The notes: generated by a model from the sequence alone, not told the origin. Positions 24,253-33,822 are shown, counted from the stretch's first letter. The stretch: DNA of 36,073 bases from an uncultured Pseudomonadales bacterium (GCA_905182095.1 CAJJAQ010000030.1:1-36073), one strand, 5' to 3'. A program made the numbers and translations.

Positions 24253-25458
24253 TTAGCCCAAGGCTTTTTTTAGCGTAGAGGAGCAATTTTCGGGTATTAC
24301 GTTTTCAATCACTACTTTATTGCAGCCTTGAAAGGCAGAAAATTTCTCTAGAGCTTTGGCTAAGGCTCGGCAGACTTGTGCCTGCATCTTTGCCTCTGTC
24401 TCAATGAATGCCGCATTCACGCGTAAGGTTTGCTCGGCGCGTAGGGCTTTGCAGTCGATACGGCCGACCATTTGATTTTTGAATAACAGGGGCAGTGAGA
24501 AATACCCATAACGACGTTTTGCCGCCGGCACATAGCACTCTATAAGGTAGTCGAAATCGAAAATGTCGGTTAGTCGTTTGCGTTGGATGACTAGATTGTC
24601 GAAGGGTGAAAGGATCCTCAAGTTCGCATCTGCCTTGGGCAAGGGTCTATCCATAAAGTCTGCTGGGGCCAGGTATGTTTCGCCATTGGGCAGGGTCATT
24701 TCTACAAGTTCACGGCAGCCAAGTCTGGCCGCTAGCAAAGACTTAATTTCCGCTCTTAAGTGCACATCGCGCCGACCATAGGCGATGCTTTTGGCATGCA
24801 CAATGCCATGACAGGTAAACTGCTCGTCGACTAAATGCTTTGCCCATTCTTTGGCCGTGGGCACTTTAAGGTTCAAACCTTTAGGTAGAACTCGCTCGGT
24901 TAAGTCATAAGTTTTTTGGAAGTTTTTGCGCGAAGAAATCATTAAATCGCCTTCTAAGTACAATACTTCAATGGCCTGTTTGGCCGGCTTCCAATCCCAC
25001 CAGCCGGTCTTATTGATGCGTGTATCTTCAAAGTCTTTGGAACCAAGTGGCCCCTCGGCCTCTATACGTTTGAGAATGTTGCCCATGAGCTTTCGGTCTT
25101 TGCTGCGTCGTTTACGCAGTAGTCCATCCCTTACGGATTGTTTATCCGGTAGGGAATAGCGAAAATCTTGCATGGGTAAGTAGGAGGCCGCGTGGGCCCA
25201 ATACTCATAAATTTTGCCGCTCTCTAACAGCTCGTTGCTCATATCTGGAGTGAAGCCGGGTACTCGCGAGGACCAAGTGTGATTATGAGCGCGCTCGATG
25301 ACGCTGATGCTGTCTAATTGGATGTAACCTAAGTGTTCGATGGCTGCCACTGCGCCTTGGCGAGATTTGCCGAAGGGTTGGTTCTGGATAAGGCCTTGAG
25401 CGTCTAGGACTAAACGGCGTATTTTTTTAATATCTGTGGCGCTGTTTATTTCAATCAT
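24253..25458 (-). CDS. YcaQ-family winged-helix DNA glycosylase
   Basis: 401 residues. The family (HTH_42, AlkX/YcaQ type) unhooks DNA interstrand crosslinks and excises alkylated bases. The catalytic QxD motif is visible as YIQLDSISVIERAHNH (Gln47, Asp49), followed by the WSR segment. Winged-helix repeats make up the rest, with the C-terminal KALRAEQTLRV region. It lies upstream of uup on the same strand with a 162-nt gap, so uup may have its own promoter. Clustering with Uup is a loose DNA-maintenance association. Confidence 0.9.
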   Translation of the reverse strand: MIEINSATDIKKIRRLVLDAQGLIQNQPFGKSRQGAVAAIEHLGYIQLDSISVIERAHNHTWSSRVPGFTPDMSNELLESGKIYEYWAHAASYLPMQDFRYSLPDKQSVRDGLLRKRRSKDRKLMGNILKRIEAEGPLGSKDFEDTRINKTGWWDWKPAKQAIEVLYLEGDLMISSRKNFQKTYDLTERVLPKGLNLKVPTAKEWAKHLVDEQFTCHGIVHAKSIAYGRRDVHLRAEIKSLLAARLGCRELVEMTLPNGETYLAPADFMDRPLPKADANLRILSPFDNLVIQRKRLTDIFDFDYLIECYVPAAKRRYGYFSLPLLFKNQMVGRIDCKALRAEQTLRVNAAFIETEAKMQAQVCRALAKALEKFSAFQGCNKVVIENVIPENCSSTLKKALG

Positions 25459-25531
25459 ATTGGTAGCGGCCTTTAAGGTGCTCAGAAGTGATGCAATAGT
25501 TATGGACTTTATCTAACGAAATTGTCAACGG

Positions 25532-25565
25532 CTACCGTACGGCTTGTTTAGCCGATTAACGGTAG
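25532..25565. other. Nested inverted repeat upstream of the gamma-glutamyltransferase gene
   Basis: Outer arms CTACCGT/ACGGTAG enclose inner arms CGGCT/AGCCG around a TGTTT loop, forming a two-storey hairpin about 130 nt before the start. No T-tract, so more likely a regulatory or protein-binding structure than a terminator. Confidence 0.4.
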
Positions 25566-25692
25566 TGGATAGCGACTACTGCTCATGGTTGGGGTTTTTA
25601 ACTAGACGCATATCTTGCCGCAGGGTCTGGGTTTAGTCACAATTAGGGCTTCGTAGGTCTTCTCAATACTGTCTAAATTTTGGGGTTACAAG

Positions 25693-27432
25693 ATGCAGTC
25701 TTTCTTAACACGTTTGCTTGGTGTGCTCAGTTTTTTTGCCATCATAATTTCTCCAGTTGCTCAAGCAGTTGCGCCTAAAGCTATGATTGCTGATGCCGGT
25801 ATGGTGGCTTCACGATCTGCTTGGGCCTCTCAAGTGGGTGCGCAGATACTCGACCAAGGCGGTAACGCAGTGGATGCTGCGGTAGCTGTTGGTTTTGCCC
25901 TGGCAGTAACCTATCCCTCGGCGGGTAATTTGGCCGGTGGTGGCTTTATGGTCATCCACCTCAACGATGGCACAGTGATGACTAATGATCACCGTGAGAA
26001 AGCACCCGCTGCGTCAACGAAAGACATGTTCTTAGACGCAAAAGGTAGCGTTGTTAAAGGGTTGTCGACTAAATCTCATCTTGCTGTAGGCGTACCTGGC
26101 AGTGTGGCAGGGTTGCTCAGCGTGTTAGAAAAATACGGCACCATGGATCGCGCCCAAGTCATTCAGCCGGCCATTGATCTTGCCGCCAACGGTATTTTGC
26201 TAGATCGTGATTTGGTTACGGGGTTTGCGCGTCGGCAGGCAGATTTTGCGCCCTTTGCTGCCAGTCGAGCGGTATTTTCTAACAACGGTGAGTTGTACGA
26301 AATTGGCGATCTATGGATTCAAAGTGACCTCGCGCAAACTTTGATACGGATCAGAGATAAAGGTAGAGATGGGTTCTATAAGGGACGCACAGCTGACTTG
26401 CTTGTTGCTGAGATGAAATCAGGCAACGGCCTGATTAGCCACAAAGATCTAGAAAATTATCAACCCCGTTGGCGTGAAGCGATTCGTGGCACCTATAAAG
26501 GTTATGAAATTATTTCTATGCCACCGCCTTCTTCTGGCGGCATATTACTGGTGCAAATGCTGAATATGTTGGAAGACTATGATTTAGGCGCCATGGGTTA
26601 CGGTAGTTCTGAGGCCATCCACCTTATGATCGAGGCTGAGCGCAGGGCTTATGCTGATCGTGCTGAGCACTTGGGCGATTCCGACTTTTACCCAGTACCT
26701 GTTGCGCAATTGACTACCAAAGCTTACGCCAAAGAACGGTTTGCCGACTTTAACCCATCTAAAGCAAGCCTTAGTGAAAACATTGAGTCAGGTAAGGTGC
26801 CTTACGAAAGTTTGGAAACTACCCACGCGTCAGTCATGGATGCCATGGGTAATGCGGTTTCCTATACCACTACGCTGAATTTGTCTTACGGTACCAAAAT
26901 TGTCGCAGCTGGAACCGGCATGCTACTGAATAATGAGATGGATGACTTCTCTGCCAAAGAAAATGAACCTAACTTTTATGGTTTGATTGGTCGCCAAGCC
27001 AATGCCATTGAGCCGGGCAAGCGCATGCTCAGTTCTATGACACCCACTATTGTGGTTAAAGGCGGTAAGCCTCTATTGGTCACCGGTTCTCCCGGTGGCA
27101 GCACAATTATTACCACCACACTGCAAATTATTCTGAATGTACTGGACCACAAAATGTCGTTATCAGACGCCGTGTCTAGTCCACGCTTTCATCATCAATG
27201 GTTACCTACTCAAGTTATTTATGAACCCCAAGCATTTTCTGCTGATACTCGCCGCGCTCTTGAAAGCAGAGGCCATAACGAGTTGATGCTAATTCCCGGT
27301 ACTTATCAAATTGGAGATGGTAATTCTGTTATGCGGAGTGAGAAGGGTATTGAAGGTATGGCCGACCCGCGTAATGCAGGTACGGCGGTAGGCTCGTCGG
27401 GCGCGGTAAAATCAGCGGCTGTTGCTAAATAG
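25693..27432 (+). CDS. ggt: Gamma-glutamyltransferase (glutathione hydrolase)
   Basis: 579 residues, periplasmic. A signal peptide (LTRLLGVLSFFAIIISPVAQA) occupies the first ~25 residues. The proenzyme cleaves itself at a Thr; ETTHASVMDAMGNAVSYT contains the nucleophile, Thr376, which becomes the N-terminus of the small subunit. MLLNNEMDDFS and the SPGGSTIITT oxyanion segment are present. It hydrolyses or transfers the gamma-glutamyl group of glutathione and related peptides. The K+ channel gene follows after 28 nt and may share a transcript. Confidence 0.95.
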   Translation: MQSFLTRLLGVLSFFAIIISPVAQAVAPKAMIADAGMVASRSAWASQVGAQILDQGGNAVDAAVAVGFALAVTYPSAGNLAGGGFMVIHLNDGTVMTNDHREKAPAASTKDMFLDAKGSVVKGLSTKSHLAVGVPGSVAGLLSVLEKYGTMDRAQVIQPAIDLAANGILLDRDLVTGFARRQADFAPFAASRAVFSNNGELYEIGDLWIQSDLAQTLIRIRDKGRDGFYKGRTADLLVAEMKSGNGLISHKDLENYQPRWREAIRGTYKGYEIISMPPPSSGGILLVQMLNMLEDYDLGAMGYGSSEAIHLMIEAERRAYADRAEHLGDSDFYPVPVAQLTTKAYAKERFADFNPSKASLSENIESGKVPYESLETTHASVMDAMGNAVSYTTTLNLSYGTKIVAAGTGMLLNNEMDDFSAKENEPNFYGLIGRQANAIEPGKRMLSSMTPTIVVKGGKPLLVTGSPGGSTIITTTLQIILNVLDHKMSLSDAVSSPRFHHQWLPTQVIYEPQAFSADTRRALESRGHNELMLIPGTYQIGDGNSVMRSEKGIEGMADPRNAGTAVGSSGAVKSAAVAK

Positions 27433-27460
27433 GCCAAACCTAAACTAAATCGAGATCTAG

Positions 27461-28315
27461 ATGAGTTCCATTCGAGATTCAGCGCGAACAATTATATTTG
27501 AGGCAGATACCCCAGCGGGAAGATTTTTCGATGTCGCCCTAATTTTGGTGATTTTGCTCAGCGTTATAGTCGTCATGTTAGATTCGGTCGCGGATCTAAA
27601 TAGCCGTTACGGCGAAATTTTGTATGCCCTTGAATGGTGTTTTACCATTGTCTTTATTATTGAATATGCTTTCCGTCTTTGGTGTATAGAAAAACCTTGG
27701 GCTTATGCTCGGAGTTTTTATGGCATTGTCGATTTGTTCGGTATTGTGCCGACTTTATTAAGCCTGTGGCTTGTCGGCGCGCAGTACTTCTTGGTGGTTC
27801 GCGTGCTGAGAGTGCTCAGAGTGTTTCGCGTACTGAAGATGGCGCGTTATGTAGGCGAGGCTGAGTTAATTGCGCAGGCGCTAACGGCCAGTCGGCGTAA
27901 GATTACCGTTTTTATAGGCTGTGCCTTGGCATTGATGGTGGTCTTTGGCTCTTTTATGTATTTGGTAGAAGGTCATATCAACCCTGGATTTGCGAGTATT
28001 CCGCACAGTATTTACTGGGCTGTAGCCACGATGACCACTGTGGGCTATGGCGATATCGTGCCAGTGACCGGTCTGGGTCAGGCCGTGGCCAGTTTCATTA
28101 TGATAATAGGCTACGGCATTATTGCTGTGCCTACCGGCATTGTTACCTTGGAACTTAATGAGGCGAATAGACGGCAGGCGAATACCAAAACCTGCGCTGA
28201 TTGTTCAGCAGAAGGCCATTCTCGAGAAGCCAGCTATTGCTGGCGTTGTGGTGCCAATCTCTATCGGCGCAAATCTGCGGAGGATGAAGGTGATCCGATG
28301 ACCAGCATAGACTGA
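27461..28315 (+). CDS. Voltage-gated K+ channel with C-terminal zinc ribbon
   Basis: 284 residues, six-helix Kv-type channel. S4 carries Arg at every third position (114, 117, 120, 123) in VVRVLRVLRVFRVLK, and the pore has the selectivity filter TVGYGD (193-198). After S6 a cytoplasmic tail contains four cysteines (245, 248, 260, 263) in CADC...CWRC, a zinc-ribbon arrangement. This tail is short and stands where other bacterial channels carry RCK or cyclic-nucleotide domains. The start ATG has a GAGAT-type ribosome-binding site. It probably sets membrane potential; gating ligand unknown. Confidence 0.92.
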   Translation: MSSIRDSARTIIFEADTPAGRFFDVALILVILLSVIVVMLDSVADLNSRYGEILYALEWCFTIVFIIEYAFRLWCIEKPWAYARSFYGIVDLFGIVPTLLSLWLVGAQYFLVVRVLRVLRVFRVLKMARYVGEAELIAQALTASRRKITVFIGCALALMVVFGSFMYLVEGHINPGFASIPHSIYWAVATMTTVGYGDIVPVTGLGQAVASFIMIIGYGIIAVPTGIVTLELNEANRRQANTKTCADCSAEGHSREASYCWRCGANLYRRKSAEDEGDPMTSID

Positions 28316-28319
28316 TCTG

Positions 28320-28342
28320 TTTTCTTGACCTTTTTCTTGACC
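28320..28342. repeat. Tandem 11-mer TTTTCTTGACC x2
   Basis: Two perfect copies (28320-28330 and 28332-28342) one base apart in the pyrimidine-rich gap between the convergent channel and methyltransferase genes. No clear hairpin is seen in this gap. Confidence 0.7.
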
Positions 28343-28446
28343 TTTTGCTTTTCCGTTTTGGGTACGCTACTCGTCTCTCTTCGTCTAACTGATATTTTAA
28401 CTTTCAGCTTTAACTTTCTGCTTAAACTCAGAGCTTCTAGCGTTTC

Positions 28447-29289
28447 TCAAGTTTGATTTTCAACTAGGCCAGCCGAAAAAATATGCGCATCAATTCGATG
28501 GGTGACGGTGAAATCACCACTAGTCATCGCCTCTAACATTTCCTTATGGGCTGCATCGAATGCGGTAATCTCAGCCTCGTTCATTGACGCACCTACGCCT
28601 CGCGATGCTCGGATGCGCCCACGCCAACCCTCGCGCGTGAACGGTGTTTCCACATCGTAGTAAAAATAGCCGCTGTAGTGGAACAATGGATGCATGCCGG
28701 GATAGTTGGGGTAAGTGCGGCCATTGTAGCTGTGGGCCTGCCAGTTTGGGTTGTGGCGTAAAATCAGTTGTTCGCTGGCTTTGGCGATATCGCTGACTAA
28801 GGGTAGCCAAGAAAAATGTGAGACCACTAATTGTCCGCCAGGTTTGAGCATTTTCAAGATGGCAGGCAAGGCCTTGTCTAAATCGAAATACAAAAAGCAT
28901 TGGTGTGCTGTAATTACGTTAAAGCTGTTTTCCGTGAAGTCGGTAGTTTCAGTGGAAGCAGTTGCAAAGGTGATAGGCAAATTTTCTTCAGCGGCTAAGG
29001 TCTGTGCCATTTTTATCTGAGTGTCCGAAATATCTGTTGCCCATACTTCACAGCCTTGGCGCGCCATTTGTCGCGCAATCACGCCGGTGCCTGTACCTAG
29101 ATCGAGGACTTTTTGTCTGGGCAGGCCAATTTCTAATGAAGCCAGCTTTTGGTAAAAGCTCAGTGGTGGGCCATCTCGGTGCTCGGCGTAGTCTCTTGAG
29201 GTTTTGCCCCAATCGACACCGATACCGCCGTCTACTTCAGCGTTGCCCTTGTTTCGCGGAGTTTTTTGATCTTCCGGCATATCAAACAT
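28447..29289 (-). CDS. Class I SAM-dependent methyltransferase
   Basis: 280 residues. Rossmann methyltransferase core: motif I VLDLGTGTGVIARQMA (about 80-95), acidic motif II EVWATDISDTQI, LPITFATA and motif post-I NVITAHQCFLYFDLDKALP, then LKPGGQLVVSH. UbiE/COQ5-like subfamily by motif pattern, but not recognisably UbiE itself. The N-terminal ~45 residues are charged and poorly defined. AGAGGAA precedes the ATG at 29289. Single gene, divergent from acnB with a 402-nt gap. Substrate unknown. Confidence 0.85.
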   Translation of the reverse strand: MFDMPEDQKTPRNKGNAEVDGGIGVDWGKTSRDYAEHRDGPPLSFYQKLASLEIGLPRQKVLDLGTGTGVIARQMARQGCEVWATDISDTQIKMAQTLAAEENLPITFATASTETTDFTENSFNVITAHQCFLYFDLDKALPAILKMLKPGGQLVVSHFSWLPLVSDIAKASEQLILRHNPNWQAHSYNGRTYPNYPGMHPLFHYSGYFYYDVETPFTREGWRGRIRASRGVGASMNEAEITAFDAAHKEMLEAMTSGDFTVTHRIDAHIFSAGLVENQT

Positions 29290-29691
29290 GGCGATTCCTC
29301 TGTGCGCGTTTGGGGTACTGAGGTCTGACTGAGATTTGTAGGGTTCGCCAATCAGTCCTCTGGTAGCTCTTGCTCATAGCCCTCTGTTTTGCCAACTTTT
29401 GGGATTAACTGGGCGGGTCTAATGGTTTGATCCTGAGATCCCCCACGGCTTGTGTCCTACTATTGTTGATGCGCGGGGCGAGGTGGCTGATACGCGGTAA
29501 CAAATGGCACTGGATATCGCCGAGTAAGAGCGGATTGTTGGCTTATTGGCCGTTGCGCCTTCTGGGCAAGCTAAGTCTGTAAAAATTGCTTCAATTCGCG
29601 TATAATTTGCGCCGCTTTGGACCATCTTAGAGTCCGCAAATTTTTTCAGCATCTTATTCAAGATTTTGTGCAATAGAGGAGTAATCATACT
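29290..29691. other. 402-nt intergenic region between the methyltransferase and acnB
   Basis: The ORF track gives one minus-strand ORF across it (29419-29715, 98 residues), which starts inside acnB and shows no family features or ribosome-binding site, so I treat it as chance. The right part holds the probable acnB promoter. I see no tRNA or riboswitch fold in the rest. Confidence 0.5.
29601..29606 (+). promoter_or_regulatory. Probable -10 element of acnB
   Basis: TATAAT, consensus, 86 nt upstream of the acnB start. The -35 is weak, so an activator may be needed. The flanking ...CGTATAATTTGCG... resembles another TATAAT at 2203-2208. Confidence 0.5.
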
Positions 29692-32301
29692 GTGCTTGAA
29701 GCCTATCGTGCCCACGTCAGTGAGCGAGCCGAACAGGGTGTTCCACCCAAACCCTTAGACCCAGTAATGACCGCAGATTTGGTTGAATTGCTGAAGTCCC
29801 CCCCAGCTGGCGAGGAAGAATTTCTTCTCGATTTGATCGCAAATCGTATACCACCCGGCGTTGATGAAGCAGCTTATGTAAAAGCCGGATTTCTCAGCGC
29901 CATAGTCTTGGGCGAAGCTTCTTCACCAATCATTGATGCAGAAGCCGCGGTTGCGCTTTTGGGCAATATGCACGGCGGTTATAACGTCGCCACATTGGTC
30001 GGCTTATTAGATAACCCAGCGCTTTCGGCGCAGGCCGCAGAGCAGTTGAAGACAACCATTTTGGTTTTTGATGCCTTCCACGATGTGGCTGCTAAAGCCG
30101 ATGCTGGTAATGCGGACGCTAAAGGCGTAATGCAAAGTTGGGCAGATGCCGAGTGGTTTACCAACAACGATGCAGTGCCTGAAAGTATTAAGGCGATAGT
30201 TTTTAAAGTCACCGGAGAAACAAATACCGATGATTTGTCACCTGCTCAAGATGCATGGTCTCGTCCAGATATTCCGCTGCACGCACGTGCAATGTTCAAA
30301 ATGACTCGGGATGGTTTAACCCCCGAAGATCACGGCAATATCGGCCCAATGAAGCAAATCGAAGAGATGAGCAATCATGAACTCCCAGTTGCCTTTGTTG
30401 GCGACGTTATGGGTACAGGTTCATCTAGAAAGTCGGCTACTAACTCTGTGCTTTGGTACTTTGGTGAAGACATGCCCGGTGTGCCAAACAAGCGCTCTGG
30501 CGGTATTTGCATCGGTGGCAATGTGGCTCCAATTTTCTTCAACACCATGGAAGATGCTGGCGCGTTAGTTTTTGAGGCCCCGGTGGACAAGCTTGGTTTT
30601 GGTGACATCATTGAGATTCGTCCATACGACGGCAAAATCTTAAGCGAATCTGGCGAAGTTTTATCTGAATTTGAACATAAGTCAGAAGTGATCCTTGATG
30701 AAGTACGCGCTGATGGCCGTATCAATCTGATTATTGGCCGTGGTTTAACCCAGCGTACTCGCGAGCACATGGGTCTGGCGCCTTCGGATGTTTTCCGTCG
30801 CCCAGAAGATGTTGCTCCTTCAACCAAGGGCTATACGTTAGCTCAGAAGATGGTGGGTAAAGCTTGTGGTGTGGACGGCGTGCGCGCCGGTACCTATTGC
30901 GAGCCAAAGATGACTACTGTGGGCTCTCAGGACACAACAGGTCCTATGACTCGCGACGAACTGAAAGACTTAGCTTGCCTAGGCTTTTCAACTGACTTAG
31001 TAATGCAGTCTTTTTGTCATACGGCGGCATATCCCAAGCCTGTAGACATTGATACCCAGCACAGCCTGCCAGATTTTATTATGAATCGTGGTGGCGTATC
31101 GCTGCGTCCTGGTGACGGCATTATTCACAGTTGGTTAAACCGCATGTTGCTGCCCGATACCGTAGGTACTGGCGGTGATTCGCATACTCGCTTTCCAATG
31201 GGTATTTCTTTCCCTGGTGGTTCAGGCCTAGTGGCGTTTGCCGCAGCCACAGGGGTTATGCCGTTAGATATGCCAGAATCTGTTTTGGTACGTTTTAAAG
31301 GTGAAATGCAGCCAGGTATTACTTTACGTGATCTGGTGCATGCCATTCCTTACTACGGCATCAAGGAAGGTTTGTTAACGGTAGAGAAGAAGAATAAGAA
31401 GAACTTCTTCTCAGGTCGTATTTTAGAAATTGAAGGCATCGACTCTCTAACTGTTGAGCAAGCTTTCGAGCTTTCGGATGCCTCCGCTGAACGATCTGCT
31501 GCGGGTTGTACCATTAAGTTGGGTGAAGACTCTGTTGCCGAGTACTTGCGCTCTAACGCAACCTTGTTGCGCTGGATGATTGCTGAAGGCTACGGTGATG
31601 TACGCACCCTTGAGCGTCGTGTCCTGAAAATGGAAGAGTGGCTTGCCAATCCTACGTTGATGAGCGCCGATGCTGATGCTGAATACGCAGCAGTTATTGA
31701 AATTGATTTGGCTGATATTAAAGAGCCCATCGTTTGCTGTCCAAACGATCCAGATGATGCTCGGTTGTTATCAGACGTTGCCGGCGACCCAGTAGATGAG
31801 ATCTTCATTGGTTCGTGTATGACCAATATCGGTCACTTCCGCGCAGCGGGTAAGTTGCTTGATGAAGCAGAGTCGGTTAATTCACGTTTTTGGATTTGCC
31901 CACCTACGCGTATGGACGCCCATACATTAATGGAAGAAGGCTACTACAACATATATGGCCGGGTTGGCGCGCGAACGGAAATGCCCGGTTGCTCATTGTG
32001 CATGGGTAACCAAGCACGCGTGTTAGCTGGCGCAACTGTGATTTCTACCTCAACTCGAAACTTCCCAAATCGTCTAGGCGATGGCGCGAATGTTTATTTG
32101 GCATCTGCTGAATTAGCATCTGTTGGCGGTATTTTGGGTCGTCTGCCAACTCCTGCTGAGTATATGGAGTACGCGACAAAGATCGATTCTATGTCTGCGG
32201 AGGTTTATAGATATATGAACTTCGATCAGATTGAGTCGTTCCACAATGCTGCTGAAAAAGGCAAGTTGATTGCTGCTCAGCAAATTATTGAAGTGTCTTA
32301 A
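29692..32301 (+). CDS. acnB: Aconitate hydratase B (bifunctional aconitase/2-methylisocitrate dehydratase)
   Basis: 869 residues, almost the length of E. coli AcnB (865) and clearly collinear with it: HEAT-like domain with VSERAEQGVPPKPLD at the start, swivel domain next, then the catalytic domains. Cluster cysteines are Cys709 (GSCMTN), Cys767 and Cys770 (GCSLCMGN), equivalent to 710/769/772. It interconverts citrate and isocitrate in the TCA cycle and can act in the methylcitrate cycle; the apo form binds mRNA under iron limitation. The start is a GTG at 29692 with GAGGAG 10 nt upstream, matching the known N-terminus. Confidence 0.98.
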   Translation: MLEAYRAHVSERAEQGVPPKPLDPVMTADLVELLKSPPAGEEEFLLDLIANRIPPGVDEAAYVKAGFLSAIVLGEASSPIIDAEAAVALLGNMHGGYNVATLVGLLDNPALSAQAAEQLKTTILVFDAFHDVAAKADAGNADAKGVMQSWADAEWFTNNDAVPESIKAIVFKVTGETNTDDLSPAQDAWSRPDIPLHARAMFKMTRDGLTPEDHGNIGPMKQIEEMSNHELPVAFVGDVMGTGSSRKSATNSVLWYFGEDMPGVPNKRSGGICIGGNVAPIFFNTMEDAGALVFEAPVDKLGFGDIIEIRPYDGKILSESGEVLSEFEHKSEVILDEVRADGRINLIIGRGLTQRTREHMGLAPSDVFRRPEDVAPSTKGYTLAQKMVGKACGVDGVRAGTYCEPKMTTVGSQDTTGPMTRDELKDLACLGFSTDLVMQSFCHTAAYPKPVDIDTQHSLPDFIMNRGGVSLRPGDGIIHSWLNRMLLPDTVGTGGDSHTRFPMGISFPGGSGLVAFAAATGVMPLDMPESVLVRFKGEMQPGITLRDLVHAIPYYGIKEGLLTVEKKNKKNFFSGRILEIEGIDSLTVEQAFELSDASAERSAAGCTIKLGEDSVAEYLRSNATLLRWMIAEGYGDVRTLERRVLKMEEWLANPTLMSADADAEYAAVIEIDLADIKEPIVCCPNDPDDARLLSDVAGDPVDEIFIGSCMTNIGHFRAAGKLLDEAESVNSRFWICPPTRMDAHTLMEEGYYNIYGRVGARTEMPGCSLCMGNQARVLAGATVISTSTRNFPNRLGDGANVYLASAELASVGGILGRLPTPAEYMEYATKIDSMSAEVYRYMNFDQIESFHNAAEKGKLIAAQQIIEVS

Positions 32302-32328
32302 GACCCTCAGCAAATAGCACTATCTGTT

Positions 32329-32360
32329 ACCACACTGTTTGATTAATCATTCAGTGTGGT
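32329..32360. terminator. Hairpin downstream of acnB
   Basis: ACCACACTG and CAGTGTGGT form a perfect 9-bp stem, with a 14-nt loop that itself contains the palindrome TGATTAATCA. It lies 28 nt after the acnB stop; no T-tract follows. Confidence 0.6.
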
Positions 32361-32492
32361 GATTGCCCTCAAATCGCTTCACTTGCCTATTCTACTCTTC
32401 GCTAGTTTGTCCCCCATAATTTGCCCTGAACCCACCAATCTCCTGTAGCAGGCCTTTTGTGAGGTGTGGTTAAGAATTTTACAACCTTATAG

Positions 32493-33173
32493 ATGGATCA
32501 TTTTCTTATGTTGCAATCCACCAAAGTTGAGCTGCCTCAGAGTGTTATTTTTGATATGGACGGGACACTCTTAGATACCGAGGTCCTAGCGCGTAAGGCG
32601 TTTTCTGCGGCAATTGTGGCATGCGGATTCCACTACGACGCAAACATTTATGATCGATGCCTAGGTACCACCCATGACGCCACGCAAAAGGTCCTTGAGG
32701 CAGCTTATGGCGCAATGTTCGATACTAGTGAGTTGCACGTACACTGGACAAATCACTTTGTTGAGCTGGCTAAAGAAAACCCGATCAAAATTAAGCCTGG
32801 CATATTGCAAGTGCTGCAAGCATTGCATGCCAAAGGCGTGCCCATGGCAGTAGCCACTTCAAACAAACGCGATGTTTGCGAGGATGCTTTAGCCAAGGCT
32901 GGTATAGCAGGTTATTTTCAGCACTATGTCTGTGCCGGCGAGTCCGCTAACTCAAAGCCAGCGGCTGACCCGTATCTCGCCGCCGCCGCTTTACTTAACG
33001 CAGACCCTAAGAAATCTTGGGGCGTGGAAGATTCGGATGTAGGCACACTGGCAGCAGTACGTGCTGGTTTAAGAGTTTTTCAGATACCAGACGAGCTGCC
33101 ACCAAGCGCTGCAACTCGCGAGCTGGGCCATGAAATTATTGCCAGTGCGGAAGAACTATTGGCGTTGATTTAG
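32493..33173 (+). CDS. HAD superfamily hydrolase (phosphoglycolate phosphatase/pgmB-like)
   Basis: 226 residues. HAD motif I is FDMDGTLLDTE with nucleophile Asp21 and general acid Asp23; motif II is in VATSNKRD; motif III Lys is in NSKPAADPYL; motif IV is WGVEDSDVG. The helical C1 cap follows motif I, as in the phosphatase and beta-phosphoglucomutase branch. Cytoplasmic. Either ATG at 32493 or 32508 is possible; neither has a clear ribosome-binding site. It is followed by a strong terminator shared with the convergent TerB-like gene. Substrate unknown. Confidence 0.88.
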   Translation: MDHFLMLQSTKVELPQSVIFDMDGTLLDTEVLARKAFSAAIVACGFHYDANIYDRCLGTTHDATQKVLEAAYGAMFDTSELHVHWTNHFVELAKENPIKIKPGILQVLQALHAKGVPMAVATSNKRDVCEDALAKAGIAGYFQHYVCAGESANSKPAADPYLAAAALLNADPKKSWGVEDSDVGTLAAVRAGLRVFQIPDELPPSAATRELGHEIIASAEELLALI

Positions 33174-33313
33174 CAGCAGGTTTCGAGTTTTTGCTTAAGC
33201 GCTCTAGCTCTGCTGGAGATGCTTTAGAATTCGCCATAGTCAGAAAATGTCGGCTTGAATATTGGTGCTAAGCTAGTGAAGAGGTCTGTGGGTTAGGTTT
33301 TGAATAAGCAAAA

Positions 33314-33337
33314 AAAACCGGGCTTAAGCCCGGTTTT
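33314..33337. terminator. Bidirectional Rho-independent terminator
   Basis: AAAACCGGGC-TTAA-GCCCGGTTTT: a perfect GC-rich stem flanked by an A-run and a T-run, between the convergent HAD and TerB-like genes, working in both directions. Confidence 0.92.
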
Positions 33338-33384
33338 AGCAAAAATTTTAGGGCAGCCTCAAGATTGAGACTAGGCCAAAAATG

Positions 33385-33822
33385 TTAGTCAGCGCTTAAG
33401 CCTACAAGCTGAGAAGCAGTAAGTTCTAGAGCGCTTGCCACGCGGTTGAAGAACGCAACCTCATGGTCGCTGACTCGACCATCCGCATGAATAACAGTTT
33501 CCAATGCACGTATTGTTTCAATGCGCGCGGTGGTGGTGAGTTTGCGTGAGCACTTATTCAGATATCGCTCTAGTGGCGCAGCTTCATAAATTTTTGAGTG
33601 TGCTGCCACGCGAACGTTAGCGCTGGTGAATTTTTTACCGGTATATTTAAGTAATACTTCTTTAACCTTGTCCACTTCAACATCTTTGATGTTTGTGTCT
33701 GAGGCCGTTGCACGAGCAAGTGTCATTAACATGACTTCTTGGGCTAGGATCTTTTGCTCAGGCTTGGTTAGCGCTTTGCCACCGAATAGTTTTTTGACGC
33801 CGGATAGTTTAACGATGCTCAT
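33385..33822 (-). CDS. TerB-like (tellurite resistance TerB/co-chaperone fold) protein
   Basis: 145 residues, all-helical. The acidic metal-binding-like motif of the TerB fold is visible near the C-terminus: ETVIHADGRVSDHEVAFFNRV. The middle has a KNxxVDKVKEVL-type helix. The ORF-track start at 33882 adds 20 residues; the ATG at 33822 (MSIVKLSGVKKLFGG) is preferred. TerB-domain proteins occur in stress and surface complexes; no other ter genes are here, so tellurite resistance should not be assumed. Confidence 0.7.
   Translation of the reverse strand: MSIVKLSGVKKLFGGKALTKPEQKILAQEVMLMTLARATASDTNIKDVEVDKVKEVLLKYTGKKFTSANVRVAAHSKIYEAAPLERYLNKCSRKLTTTARIETIRALETVIHADGRVSDHEVAFFNRVASALELTASQLVGLSAD

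Noticed and set aside
29419-29715. Minus-strand ORF of 98 residues upstream of acnB
   Set aside because: Starts inside acnB, runs through its promoter, and shows no conserved-looking segments or ribosome-binding site.
33385-33822. Tellurite-resistance function
   Set aside because: Only a TerB-like fold is visible; no terC, terD/E or terZ genes are present, so the phenotype name should not be carried over.
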